The notes beneath the pieces are model-generated. The model worked only from the letters and a program-made list of their open reading frames with translations, made no database searches and was not told where the DNA came from. From assembly GCA_028015205.1 (NCBI GenBank), contig CM051516.1:46814230-46878229 (forward strand): 64,000 bases of DNA, in the 5' to 3' direction. The stretch is from Mytilisepta virgata. Its lineage: Eukaryota; Mollusca; Bivalvia; Mytilida; Mytilidae. This document shows positions 1 to 10,500 of this stretch, in pieces (the stretch's first letter is position 1; each line of letters starts with the position of its first letter). The translations under genes were made by a program, and so were the position numbers.

Positions 1-75
1 TCGACATCAAAATGATTATTTTTTATGATTTAAAAAAAGTCGTGATTTCTTATTACCCTTAAAATGGACTAGTAC

Positions 76-314
76 AAGTTTACATAAAGGCGTGCTTATA
101 CCAGGTCTCGCAGTTAAAAATAATGACAATTTGTCAATTTTGTTAGATAACGAGGTGGAAATGTCATTTATATAATTCGATCAAAACAAGAATGATATTT
201 TGACAGGTATTTTTAAAGAATTTAATGTCAAGGCAGCTATGCCTGAGGGAGGTACTCAATATTGTTTTCCAAAATTTTTACATTTTTATAACTGTTATAG
301 TAAATTTAAGAAAT
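76..314 (+). pseudogene. Degenerate ORF fragment, probably mobile-element derived
   Basis: One frame reads through about 80 codons with a single internal stop (taa at 173-175), containing LHKGVLIPGLAV and later DQNKNDILTGIFKEFN. The KGVLIPGLA pattern recalls proteins of mobile-element origin in invertebrate genomes, but I cannot name the family. There is no start codon or splice context. It could be chance. Confidence 0.25.
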
Positions 315-471
315 AATTCATTGGTGCCATGCTCTATGATTATTTTAACATGGTTAGGCCTTATAGTTGTTTATATTTTACACTGAGCGTTAGTGAGGTG
401 TAAAATATTAACCAATATAAGGCCTAACCATGTTAAAATAACCACAGAGCATGGCACTAATGAATTATTTC
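310..471. repeat. Fold-back (MITE-like) inverted repeat
   Basis: Arms of about 76 bp (310-385 and 396-471) are near-perfect reverse complements, differing at only a few positions around a loop of about 10 bp. Both arms carry the sequence ATTTTAACATGGTTAGGCC or its complement. It lies in the intron 5' of the first visible choline transporter exon. No ORF; most like a non-autonomous fold-back element. Confidence 0.85.
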
Positions 472-1036
472 GATTCTAATCATATGCATCCTTTCTGTAA
501 TCGAAGCGAACCATAAAGGGCGTCATATACGGGCAGCCATGTCAATTTTAACAAGGCAAAAACTTTTACAAAAAAACGTAAAATGTCTTTAAACAAACAA
601 AATAGAACCAGACTTACATTTTGGTGAGATTTTAAAGCAAATACCAGCGTTCCAGATCCTGTACAACGTTTTTGACTGTCGATCTGGCGTCATTTGTGTA
701 TGACGTTATACCTTGGATTGTGACGTCGCACTTTCAACTGTCATACTATTTCGCGTGACAATTATCATTTTTTAAATGTGATGTTTGCAAAGCGATATAT
801 CTAAGATAGATTCAGTGAGATGGAAGAATATGACTTTGAAACTTTATTTAATCAACAAAATAAAACAGTTTAGTGATTTCATGTGTGCTTCACGCTTCAC
901 GTCAACAACGCATTGTACGCATGTGTCAGCAATAATTGTTCTGGATAGAACACGGTTGTGTTTCTATAGCGAAAGTTACACGTCATATTAGAATTCAAAA
1001 TAACCTGAATACTAATGATGCCTCTGTAAAATGTAG
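472..1036. other. Intronic sequence with no recognised feature
   Basis: AT-rich DNA before the first visible SLC5A7 exon. I saw no additional transporter exon, RNA gene or clear repeat. Confidence 0.5.
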
Positions 1037-1166
1037 GTATATTTCCAAAGAGTTTTGTCAGCAAGAACAACAAGAATAGCAGAAATGTTGTCATATTGCG
1101 CAGGATTTGGATGTTTGTTCCTCACAATTCCGCCACTATTAATCGGTGCTATTGCAGCCCAAACAA
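1037..1166 (+). CDS. SLC5A7: SLC5A7 exon (third from last)
   Basis: Begins after an AG acceptor at 1035-1036 and ends before donor gtaagg at 1167, leaving phase 1. It encodes [20 protein letters not shown] followed by the membrane segment [20 protein letters not shown]. This aligns with the CHT1 region just before the DWN-type extracellular loop. Confidence 0.9.
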
Positions 1167-3191
1167 GTAAGGACATATGTACACCATCTTAATGGTATAT
1201 AAATTAGTACTCAGAGGGTCTATACCAGCTTGAAACTATTTGCAAAACTACTATAATATAACTTTACGGTTCCGGTATCTATGACAGACGTGGAGTTTTA
1301 TACGGGGTATCATAGTACCATAGTGAAGGTCATGATTATTTTGAAACACAATGACACTACCATGACCAATACGAAAAGTATTCATATAAATTGAAAACTT
1401 TAATCTTGTTTGCGTATCATTAAATCAGTAATCACATCTGTCATATTTGTATCTCCCTAGAAACATGGACAGTACTAGGATTTTATTTTATCACTCTGGA
1501 AAGGCTGGGACAATTACCAGTTGACAGTGATTAAAAATATTTTATAAAGAAATATAACACAAGGCAAAAGACCAATATGATATGTGGATAAAATTCAAAC
1601 ATTCAAGTGACAAAAATCCCAGGATAAAATGCACGTGACAAAAGTCCAAGCGAAATAACTGAGCTTCTATTGTTTTCCTTAATTTTAAAGTTCGAAAAGA
1701 AACCTTTTTAAAAAAAAATCGGACCCTAAAGTTCAACGATAACGCTTTTTTTTAGCTGAATCTTGATGTCGATCATTTCATCATAATCGTGTCAAATGAA
1801 GTCACACATACATGGTGTACATATTATGATAATATAAATGTAAAAGATGAAAATGTCACAAAATGTCGATGAAGAAACTGAAATGATATATTTTTTTCTC
1901 AATGATTTTTCTTTTGTATTGAATCAGACTGGAATGCCACTAGCTATGAAAAAGCTACAACCTATTCACTTCCATCGGGAGACGAGCGGTTCGTCTTACC
2001 TTTAGTGTTACAGTATCTTTGTCCCACTGCTGTGTCTTTCTTTGGACTCGGATCTGTAGCCGCTGCCGTTATGTCGTCTGCTGACTCTTCCGTCCTCTCT
2101 GCTAGTGGAATGTTTTCCAGAAATATCTATAGAGCAATTTTTAGACAGCAAGTAAGTACCTTCTGAGTGTATCCCATTCTTAATAGGTAGTGCTTTAAGA
2201 TAACAAAATTGAATCGAACTTATTATTTATAAGTAAGATGGAAGTTTTGCAATTGGTATAAGTAAAAATTAATCAAATATAAATTAAAGACAAGATCGAC
2301 AATACTGTAATAGATTATGTCCGAGATAGAGTAAAGATATAACCTCTGCAATATGTTGAATTTCCCCTTCTGTTCTTGAAGTTGAAGATGCATAGAAATA
2401 GCTATGGCATTGTCAAGACTTGCCAAGACTGTGAAATCTAGCCATATTACTTAAACAATTAAGGTTATTATTTGTATTTGTTAGTGAATTAGAGAATTTT
2501 TAAAAAGCAACGTCACGTTGTATGGTTTGTAATATATCTAGCTATATCTGTTCATCTTCTTTGAATTACATTTCAGGCATCTGATCGTGAGTTGACTTGG
2601 GTTATGAGAATTGCTATTTTCGGTGTTGGTGCAGCAGCTACAGTGATGGCAATCACAGTCGGTTCTATATACGAGTTATGGTACTTGTGTTCAGATTTTG
2701 TTTACGTTATGCTCTATCCACAGCTGACATGCGTAGTTTATTTCTCTGGTACAAACACATACGGATCACTATTAGGATTCATTGTGGGGCTTTTCTTTCG
2801 ACTAGCCGGTGGGGACGCGCTTCTGCCAATCAAGCCTTTGATAGAATATCCATGGTATATTGCCGAGGGGTATACCCAACTCTTTCCATATAAAACATTT
2901 TCAATGTTGCTGAGTTTTGTGTCTATATTTTCCGTGTCCTATTTAACAAACTTCATTTTTAAAAGCGAAATATTACCCAAAAAGTATGATGTGTTCAAAT
3001 GCGTTGTAAATTTACCAAAAGACAAGCCGAAAAAAATATTTAATCCAAATATAGAGCTTGATCTAGATGCATCGAGCAAAGAGACGATAACAACGTTTGC
3101 AGGTAGTTCTACCGACAACATTTACAAGAAACCTGGACTATCGCCTAATTGCAATGATGATAGCCATAGTCCGCTTCAAACTAGACTGTAA
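1037..3191 (+). CDS. SLC5A7: High-affinity choline transporter (SLC5A7/CHT1-type), 3' half, three exons
   Basis: Na+/Cl- dependent choline uptake carrier of the SLC5 (sodium:solute symporter) family, which supplies choline for acetylcholine synthesis in cholinergic neurons. Three exons join in frame: 1037-1166, 1928-2151 and 2577-3191, giving 322 residues plus stop. This matches roughly the C-terminal 55% of the usual ~580-residue protein. Family-diagnostic stretches are [40 protein letters not shown] and a WVMRIAIFG membrane segment. Several further hydrophobic segments follow, then a hydrophilic cytoplasmic tail from about position 2965. Introns begin gtaagg and gtaagt and end in cag. The exon ending in PWQ that normally precedes VYFQRV was not found in 1-1036, so the 5' exons must lie outside the window. 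The gene is convergent with the NB-ARC gene. High confidence in family; orthology is inferred. Confidence 0.93.
1928..2151 (+). CDS. SLC5A7: SLC5A7 exon (penultimate)
   Basis: Acceptor cag at 1925-1927 and donor gtaagt at 2152. It enters in phase 1 and exits in phase 0. It encodes [13 protein letters not shown], then [10 protein letters not shown] and the hallmark [18 protein letters not shown], ending [14 protein letters not shown]. The SSADSS region is the conserved sodium:solute symporter signature of this family. Confidence 0.93.
2577..3191 (+). CDS. SLC5A7: SLC5A7 last coding exon with stop
   Basis: Starts after ttcag at 2572-2576 in phase 0 with [12 protein letters not shown], and ends at the taa at 3189-3191. 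It holds the last membrane helices and the cytoplasmic tail. The tail segment [12 protein letters not shown] resembles the NENIKLDELA segment of vertebrate CHT1 tails, which lies next to the endocytic dileucine-like signal. The rest of the tail is Ser/Thr rich and not conserved. Confidence 0.92.
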   Translation, partial: ASDRELTWVMRIAIFGVGAAATVMAITVGSIYELWYLCSDFVYVMLYPQLTCVVYFSGTNTYGSLLGFIVGLFFRLAGGDALLPIKPLIEYPWYIAEGYTQLFPYKTFSMLLSFVSIFSVSYLTNFIFKSEILPKKYDVFKCVVNLPKDKPKKIFNPNIELDLDASSKETITTFAGSSTDNIYKKPGLSPNCNDDSHSPLQTRL

Positions 3192-3658
3192 ACCACACGA
3201 AACATAGTCCCCGAGAACAAACTTAATATTAACGAATGAATTTTTTATCATACGAAGGAGACATTTCTGTATTGTATTTCGTCAATCTTTTATGTTTTTT
3301 CTACTTTTACATAATTGTATAAAGACAAATATTTGTAAAATATCGTTATTTTGTCTATCTAAGAGAGATTTATAGTTCACTATACTATTTTGGAGTCATG
3401 TAGTACTGAACATGGCAGAGTTAGCGGTATTCATACTTGTAAAGTTTGGGTATAAAGTAATTAGATGGGAGGTTATTATGGTGATCACTTACTGCATTAA
3501 AACAAAATGCTTAGTTCTATTATAACTAAAAAGTATCAGGACAAAACAGCACAAGAACTCAAGTACTTTCAAAGTGAACTGACATCGGATGATCTGGAGG
3601 GGTAAGCATGTCCTGCTACGTTAACAACAGTCGTATTTAACTTTTTGACAGCATTAAG

Positions 3659-3748
3659 CAGCTTGTGAAATCTATAGCCTTGTCTTGAATGCAATGTTTT
3701 TTTCAGCTTGTGACATCTATAACCTCGTCTTGATTGCAATGTGTTTTT
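3659..3748. repeat. 45-bp direct tandem duplication
   Basis: Two adjacent copies beginning CAGCTTGTGA (at 3659 and 3704) differ at a handful of bases. They lie between the convergent transporter and NB-ARC genes. Just upstream (about 3590-3630) is a diverged piece of the repeat family that also occurs near 10900 and 17230. Confidence 0.7.
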
Positions 3749-4250
3749 TAATACTTCAATAGTGTCTTTGTAGTATTTTTGATGTTTTCTCACGAACTCG
3801 CCTTGTGTTTGTCTTTTAGTTTAGTGGAATTTGTACAGTGTCTTATTGGTTTTGCATTCCTTTTCCGACATTGCGTTAAAATTGTGGGAAAAGACATTAT
3901 ACCTTTTCGTCATAACTTTAGAAACATTTTTCGTATATATCCTTAAAGTGTGAAATAGAACTAGACAAAGGGTTTTGAACAGTCCACGCTTTGTAGAACT
4001 CTTCCAGTTCATAAATTTTGTGTAATGTCCCTTTAAATATGAAACATGGAGAGCATTCTTTGATATGAACAAAAACTGTTTCGACACCGTGGTACATATA
4101 TAGTTAAACTGACACATACACATGTAAACATTACACATATTTACATATATTCTCTTTAGTATCCTACAACACTGTACACTAACATTATTTCATATTATAG
4201 AAATGTATCCATTACATTGATATAACATGTTTTAAGCAAGTCTTAGTTTG

Positions 4251-4294
4251 TTTATTAATTGGCTATACTAGTTTAATTGTAGTCAATGTTTATT
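4251..4294 (-). promoter_or_regulatory. Candidate polyadenylation signals of the minus-strand NB-ARC gene
   Basis: AATAAA on the minus strand occurs at 4294-4289 and 4256-4251, about 225 and 263 nt past the stop codon at 4519. That is a reasonable 3' UTR length. Chance occurrence in AT-rich DNA cannot be excluded. Confidence 0.35.
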
Positions 4295-4518
4295 GATGTA
4301 CAAGACCGACGAGAACCACCGATCCCCGGCTGGAAATCGGACAATCCTTGTCAATTAAAATAGACTTTGAACGCTTCTTGAGTTGGTTTCTTTTGGTCAT
4401 TGGTACATTGTAGTTACGACAAAAAACCAAGATCATTCCAAAATCGAGTTCCTAAAAAGCATTTCAGTGTAATAATGGAAATATATCTGAATTTTTGAAT
4501 GATGTAATTTTCAGTCTC

Positions 4519-4583
4519 TTATTTTAAGACTTCATCTGTGTATTGAACAATCGGCCTGCCTCTGCTATCATCAACCACGTTAG
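4519..4583 (-). CDS. NB-ARC gene exon 11 with stop codon
   Basis: Acceptor ttgtag before 4583; phase 1 in. It encodes NVVDDSRGRPIVQYTDEVLK, then taa at 4521-4519. The whole 11-exon CDS totals 3,882 nt, an exact multiple of three, which supports the assembly. Confidence 0.65.
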
Positions 4584-7500
4584 CTACAATAGAGTAGTTC
4601 GTGTTTCTAATTTATTAAATGTTATAAAACAAAACAATCATATGGTTTATTTACGGAATATATGAAATGTATCCAATACTACCAGATAACATATTTTGAT
4701 CTTTTATCTATCTACTTGTTTTTTAACTAAATTTTCTATATGTTCATAAAATGATATTTTTCAGTTAAAACAACGAATTTAGTTTTTGAGGGGTGTTACA
4801 AGAGTACACTTTCAATAATAATTTCATAACTCTGATGATCAGTAGCGAGGGATATAATAAATTCATAGCAACATAATCCTTAATCAGCCAAATTAACTTA
4901 GACAGATACAAAAGTAAAATAGCAATGGCAACTGCTCTAATTATATTTACCGTTTCCTACTTCTATTTCCTTTACTAGATCTCTAACAGCTGGACTTGTA
5001 AAAGGTTCTATATGTCTTAATTCGTCCATTATGCTGACTTTAAAAAGAGTACAAGTGCAGTAAATTATCTGGAAAACATTTGTCTATTATTTTTCTGATA
5101 ACGAGCATTCTGAATATATTACCTTTTCCTCTTGTCTGTCGTTCTATTCTAATCTTTTCTACTAGTATTGGACATATTAAATTAAAAACTTACAAGGACT
5201 GTTTTAATAGTCGTTTTGCGTTAACCACGCCACTGACAAAGGATTTAGGATGGTTGAACAATCCTAACCCCATTCTATACCACCCTGTCCCCAATTCGAA
5301 TCTTGTTTTTGTTCATCAGCTGTCTCTTGTCATTTATAGATATATGCTTTTTTTGTATAGAATACTGTACTTATTTCTATGTGAAACTTAAAAAAAAACT
5401 TAACTTGCTGTTCACTTTCTATTGCAGTATTTTCAAGTATATCAAATGCTAGTATACTATAAGAAGGCATCATTACCTTAGTGCATCTACAATACACTTC
5501 GTAAAGCATTAAAACAAACATTTGTAAATGTCAGTACACAGGTCAGAACCCTTGTATGTATTCTAGTTCGTTTAACCTTTTTTTTGCATACGGCATACTG
5601 GCTGTATTTGGGTTTTTCGGCGACTGCTGTTTTATACAACCATTTAAGATGCCGCTCATGTAGTGATATTATAGTTGCATATGGGATTTGGCTTGTTAAA
5701 ATAATCTTTAGATGTCAATCTGATAAAATGCCACGTTGGCATTTTGTTCAGTTAGTTTACAAAGTTTTTGTATAAATTATGTTGCAAAATAACTAAGTTT
5801 TTAAACGTTTACACAAATCAAGACAGGTAGAATCATACCTAAATTCCTATGGTCAGTTTGACTGCTTTTGTCCTCTCCTCTTGTTGATTTATTTTGTTGC
5901 TTTGGCTTCTTAGTTATTTGGTTTTCCCTGCCTTCAATAGTCTCAGAATATGTCTCTTCTTGCACTGTGTAAAGACGGAGAAAAATTCAAAAATAAAAAA
6001 AAGAATACGATTTTAACTGATAAGTCATTGAAATTCAATTTACGCTAAGTCCACCATAAGATTCACCATTATGTACATGTTTTGTTTAAAAAAGGAACCT
6101 GCTGCAAATATTTTGCAGATATTCATACACACCGTCTAATTATAAAGGTAACACGATATGACACATAAAGGAAACTGAACTCACTTGATTCTGATTTCCG
6201 TTTCTTTCCACTAATTTGAGGGAGGTCAAATTCATAAGGACTACAGGAAAAACGACTTGATGCATCATTTACATATTCATTATTCTCTGATATGCGATCA
6301 AAAACTTCATCAGATTCTTCAGATATTGTTTTATGGAATAACCTTACATTTTTCTCTACGTCAGAATGTCCTGACAACGGGGTTGTATCACTCATGCTTG
6401 AAACTCCTGAACTTGAACTAGACCTAAAACGGTTTTCGTTTTTCTGTGGAATATCCAAACGCAATGCAAATTTTGTTGGTCTTTTGAATGGATTTTCTAT
6501 TGAAGTATCTCCAACAAAATCATCTCCTGTAACAGTAGTTAAATTGGAACTCTCTGTCGATTCCTCATTTATATATTTTCCATTCATTTTGTCATTAGGA
6601 GCGTCTGGTAAATCTTGAATTAAGTTCCCATTTTCCAGCGATTCTTCGGTAGACATAATGTCGGAGGTAGATGAAACATCATCGGAGATATTACAAAGAT
6701 CATCGAACCTGGTAGACATTTCATCGGCACTTAGGGATAAATCATCAGAACTTATGGAAGAATGTGTGGAACCAGACAAACTTGTAGTAGATTCTGGGGA
6801 ATCTGTTCTGTCAGTAGCTTGTGGATCCCTGTATGACTAGCATTCAAAGAAATATTTTATTTCTACAGATTTAACAGATGAAAAGTAAACTTTACAAATT
6901 ACAACAATTTTGTTGTGATATTTAGTTACATCTATTTAAGAATTTTTTAAAGAATATATAGAATGATTATCGGTAACTTACAAACGTGTAAGCCTTCTTA
7001 TTCTTGCTGTAAGACTATTTGTTGAAGACTATAGAGCGATTTTCGAGAACAACAACACCAATAAAGCGCTGTTCATTGGTCTCTAACTTGCATTATTTTC
7101 CAGTATTTCATGGTTAGATTTTTGTATTGTAATAAATACTTGGTGTAGCTATGCTTATGACAACATATACAAATGATACATATCTATATTTCTCTTCAAT
7201 TTCGGCTTCCTACTTTGATTTATATTTGATTATTTTAGTATGAAGTAATTTGTTTGATAAATAATTCTTTTACCACTGTTTACAATATTGTAAAAACATT
7301 TGTAAAAATTGTAATTTTATATGGTATGTTAAAGCTTTAATATGGTAAAATATTCTCATACCGAGTAAAATATTTTTATAGCTTCTTGGGCATCTGCATT
7401 CTTCTGTATTCTGAGAAGGTAAATATGATTCTTCTTTACTTTATTAATAATATGACTACCTAATATTATATTAGGTTTCTGGACTAATATTTTCTCTATT

Positions 7501-10500
7501 TCGTCGTAAATAAGTAAACCTTTAGTAGTCAAATCATATTCGTCGGGTTCTCCTCTTTCAAGTCCTACAATAGAAATGAGAATATGTTCACATATGTTTG
7601 ATAATGGTAATAACGTGTTAATTTTCAAATAATGTGTATTGTCCCATGGACCAAGAAGATCAAGATAAAAATCTAGAAAATCAAAATTCTCAAACAGATA
7701 GTAGGCAATAATTCTATCCCAGAAACAAATGTGATGGAGGAGTTAAGGTCACAAGAAAGTGTGACGGAGTAGGTATTCACAATATCACCCAACTTTCTTT
7801 GAAAATGTTAGGAATAAAAACGCATAGAAAAATTGAATGAGTGAAAGAAAATTTATGACTTTTCATTAGTGAAAACTTGGAAGACCCGTCGAAATTCCAA
7901 ATCAACATTTGTAAGGCCACATCAAATTGGTTTTTAGTTCTTTGGATTTTCGAATAGCAAAAAAGGTGAGAGCGAGCGAAGATTTAAGTTTTTTTTTCTT
8001 CATAATTAGTTTTTTCGGGCGAAGATCAAATTTACGTGCGGCACCACTTTTTTAACTAAAATATGACAAAAAGTGGTAAAAAAATCTCAATTTGTACAAA
8101 ATTTTAGGAGCGGGCGAGCAATTTTATTTTCTTGAAAAATGAAGAATTTGGGGTTGTTTTCATCATTTTTGCAAAATTAAGCGACAAAAACATTTTTTCT
8201 TAAAATTTACATAGTCCAATCTATTCCTTCCGTAAAAAACAATCAATTTCAAACATACACCTACGAAAGCAGTGCTTGATACCTATTTGTTCGAAGTAGA
8301 TATTATTGCGCCGTTTATGAATCGTAAAATATTTTTATGCAAATTTAACGTTATCCTATATTAGCAAAAGTAATATTATCGGAAAAAAAATAGATTTCAC
8401 AAGTTAACAACACCAAAAACTTTATGCAATTCAAAACTTGTATTCACTTATACAATACATTTTTTCCATCGAAATTGATTTTGTTTCAGGATAAATTAAT
8501 TGATAAACAGTAAACTAAAGAAGATCTTAAAACCTTGTAGAAACAATGATTTTTGAATCAGCCAAATGGCAACTTCTTTCTTTGGTTTTGATCAGCATTT
8601 TAAGAAGGTTTAATAGTGATCGTTGCATATTATTGATTGACAACCTTCTTCCGGTAGGAGGGGTTATGAAACAAAGTTCAACGGATGTTCGAGAATAACC
8701 GTTTTAAAGAATATGAAAATAGTGGTTAATGTTTGTTAACTTTTTTCAAACGTTTCTTAAAACTATCTTACATCTCTGAAGGTATTCACTGCACATGTGT
8801 GACTTGAAAGATATTTAGCAGAGGGTTTCGCTCAAACCGATGTTTGGGACTATATTCAACTTCGACTTCAAGATGCCATTCGAAACGTTTTCTTTTATGA
8901 CATGTGCATATTTTTGTAATTAATTCATCCGCCATATCATTTTCTACCCATTTTAATATTTTAGTGATTTTGATCATCATTTACTTATTTAATGATAGCC
9001 TACCCGTGTATGAATGAATTAGCCATTTACGGACCAAATCCCCGCGTTCCTGCATGATGAGTATTTCTTTAGAACTTGGACTTTTATATAAAATTCGACA
9101 TATATCTAAGCACTCATTAAAATCTTCTTCAGCTTCAGAAAAGTTGTTGAGGCACATATGAGCCTTTGCTCTGCTTTCCAACTTTCTAAGAAACAGAAAC
9201 GTCTTATCCATTCTAAGTGTCCGAGCTAAAATAATACTTTCATTATAATTTTCTATGGCACATTTCATCTCCAGTTTTTCATTATCCGTATCCTGGTCTC
9301 CCTCGTACAACTGTCCCAAACGGAAGTGACAAGCTCCAATATTAGCATAGAACGATATCATATTCTCATTCTTTAAATGTCTTTTCCCCAGTACATTCAG
9401 TGCCTTCTTGTGCATCTTTATTGCTTTTCTCACTGCAGTTATATTTTTTTCTTTGTAGAACAAACACCCTTTACAGTTGTAAATGTGAGCCAAATATAAC
9501 TGGCTTTCTAACTTTTGATGGATTTGTTTTGTTTTGAAAGATTTTGATGCCTCATTTAAATTCTTTAGAGAATCATCTTGGTTAAGGTCAGACAATACCA
9601 ACCCCTTGTAATAAAATATGCGTCCCAGCATTATTAAAAGCTGAGATCTTTGTTCCTTATCTAAAAGGGATCTGGAACATTTTTTAAAGACTTTCTCTAC
9701 ATGTTCTAATTTACAGATTGCCTTCTCGCAGGAAATGCTTTCATAGTTTATTAAAGCTGACAAATGCTCTAACTTCCAGGTATATCTAAATAGTATGCTC
9801 TCATTATTTTTAGCACACATAGACTTTAAAAATGATAAATGGTTTTCTGGATTGTTCATCATCTTTACAATGTTGCTTCGACTTTGTATATCGCCTACAG
9901 AGACGGCATTTTCTATTCCAAGAAAATTCGATTGCGTTTTGTTTTCCTCCATCAATTTAAGGTATTTCATGATGTGAACTTTCTTCCTTTCAGCCTTTTC
10001 TCTAGCACGGAAAACATCTTTGTCATATTCTTTACCAATATCAACTACTAACTCGTCTAGCAAAGCTATAAAATTGTCTTTAGCTTTTCCAAAATCTTCA
10101 CAGAAATCCGCATCATTTATTCTTTCAAGCAGGAAATTGTGCACTGATGGATGAAGAGAAAATAAGGCTTCTGTTGACATCAATTCTCCAGTTTCTTCCC
10201 TAAGCTGATTGATACGATTTCGAAAATTTGTTACGTTTTCCACTTCAATCAAATGTCGGCTTTTGAAGAGAAGAAGTTTTAATTTAAGATCACGCTCTTG
10301 TTTTGTCTTTTCCTGGATCTCATCCTCAGTGTGTTTTCCATACACTACCGTACGTGCTGATTTCAGGTCAAATTTCGAAGTTCCGAACAGGGACAGTTTG
10401 CAAAGAACTGCCTTGTATTCGTGTAAACTTTCGAACGATTTCCTTATGCACTGCTCCAAAGTAAACTCTACCATCGGAATGGACCCTTTATTCTCTTCTA

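Noticed and set aside
3821..4138. 105-codon minus-strand ORF
   Set aside because: Lies downstream of the NB-ARC stop codon, with no splice context, domain or coding composition.
5080..5391. 103-codon plus-strand ORF
   Set aside because: Hydrophobic, T-rich chance frame in an intron, antisense to exon 10; no family features.
8786..8980. Minus-strand ORF just after the large TPR-like exon
   Set aside because: The in-phase donor at 9003 to the exon at 7564 gives a better continuation; this frame is intronic.
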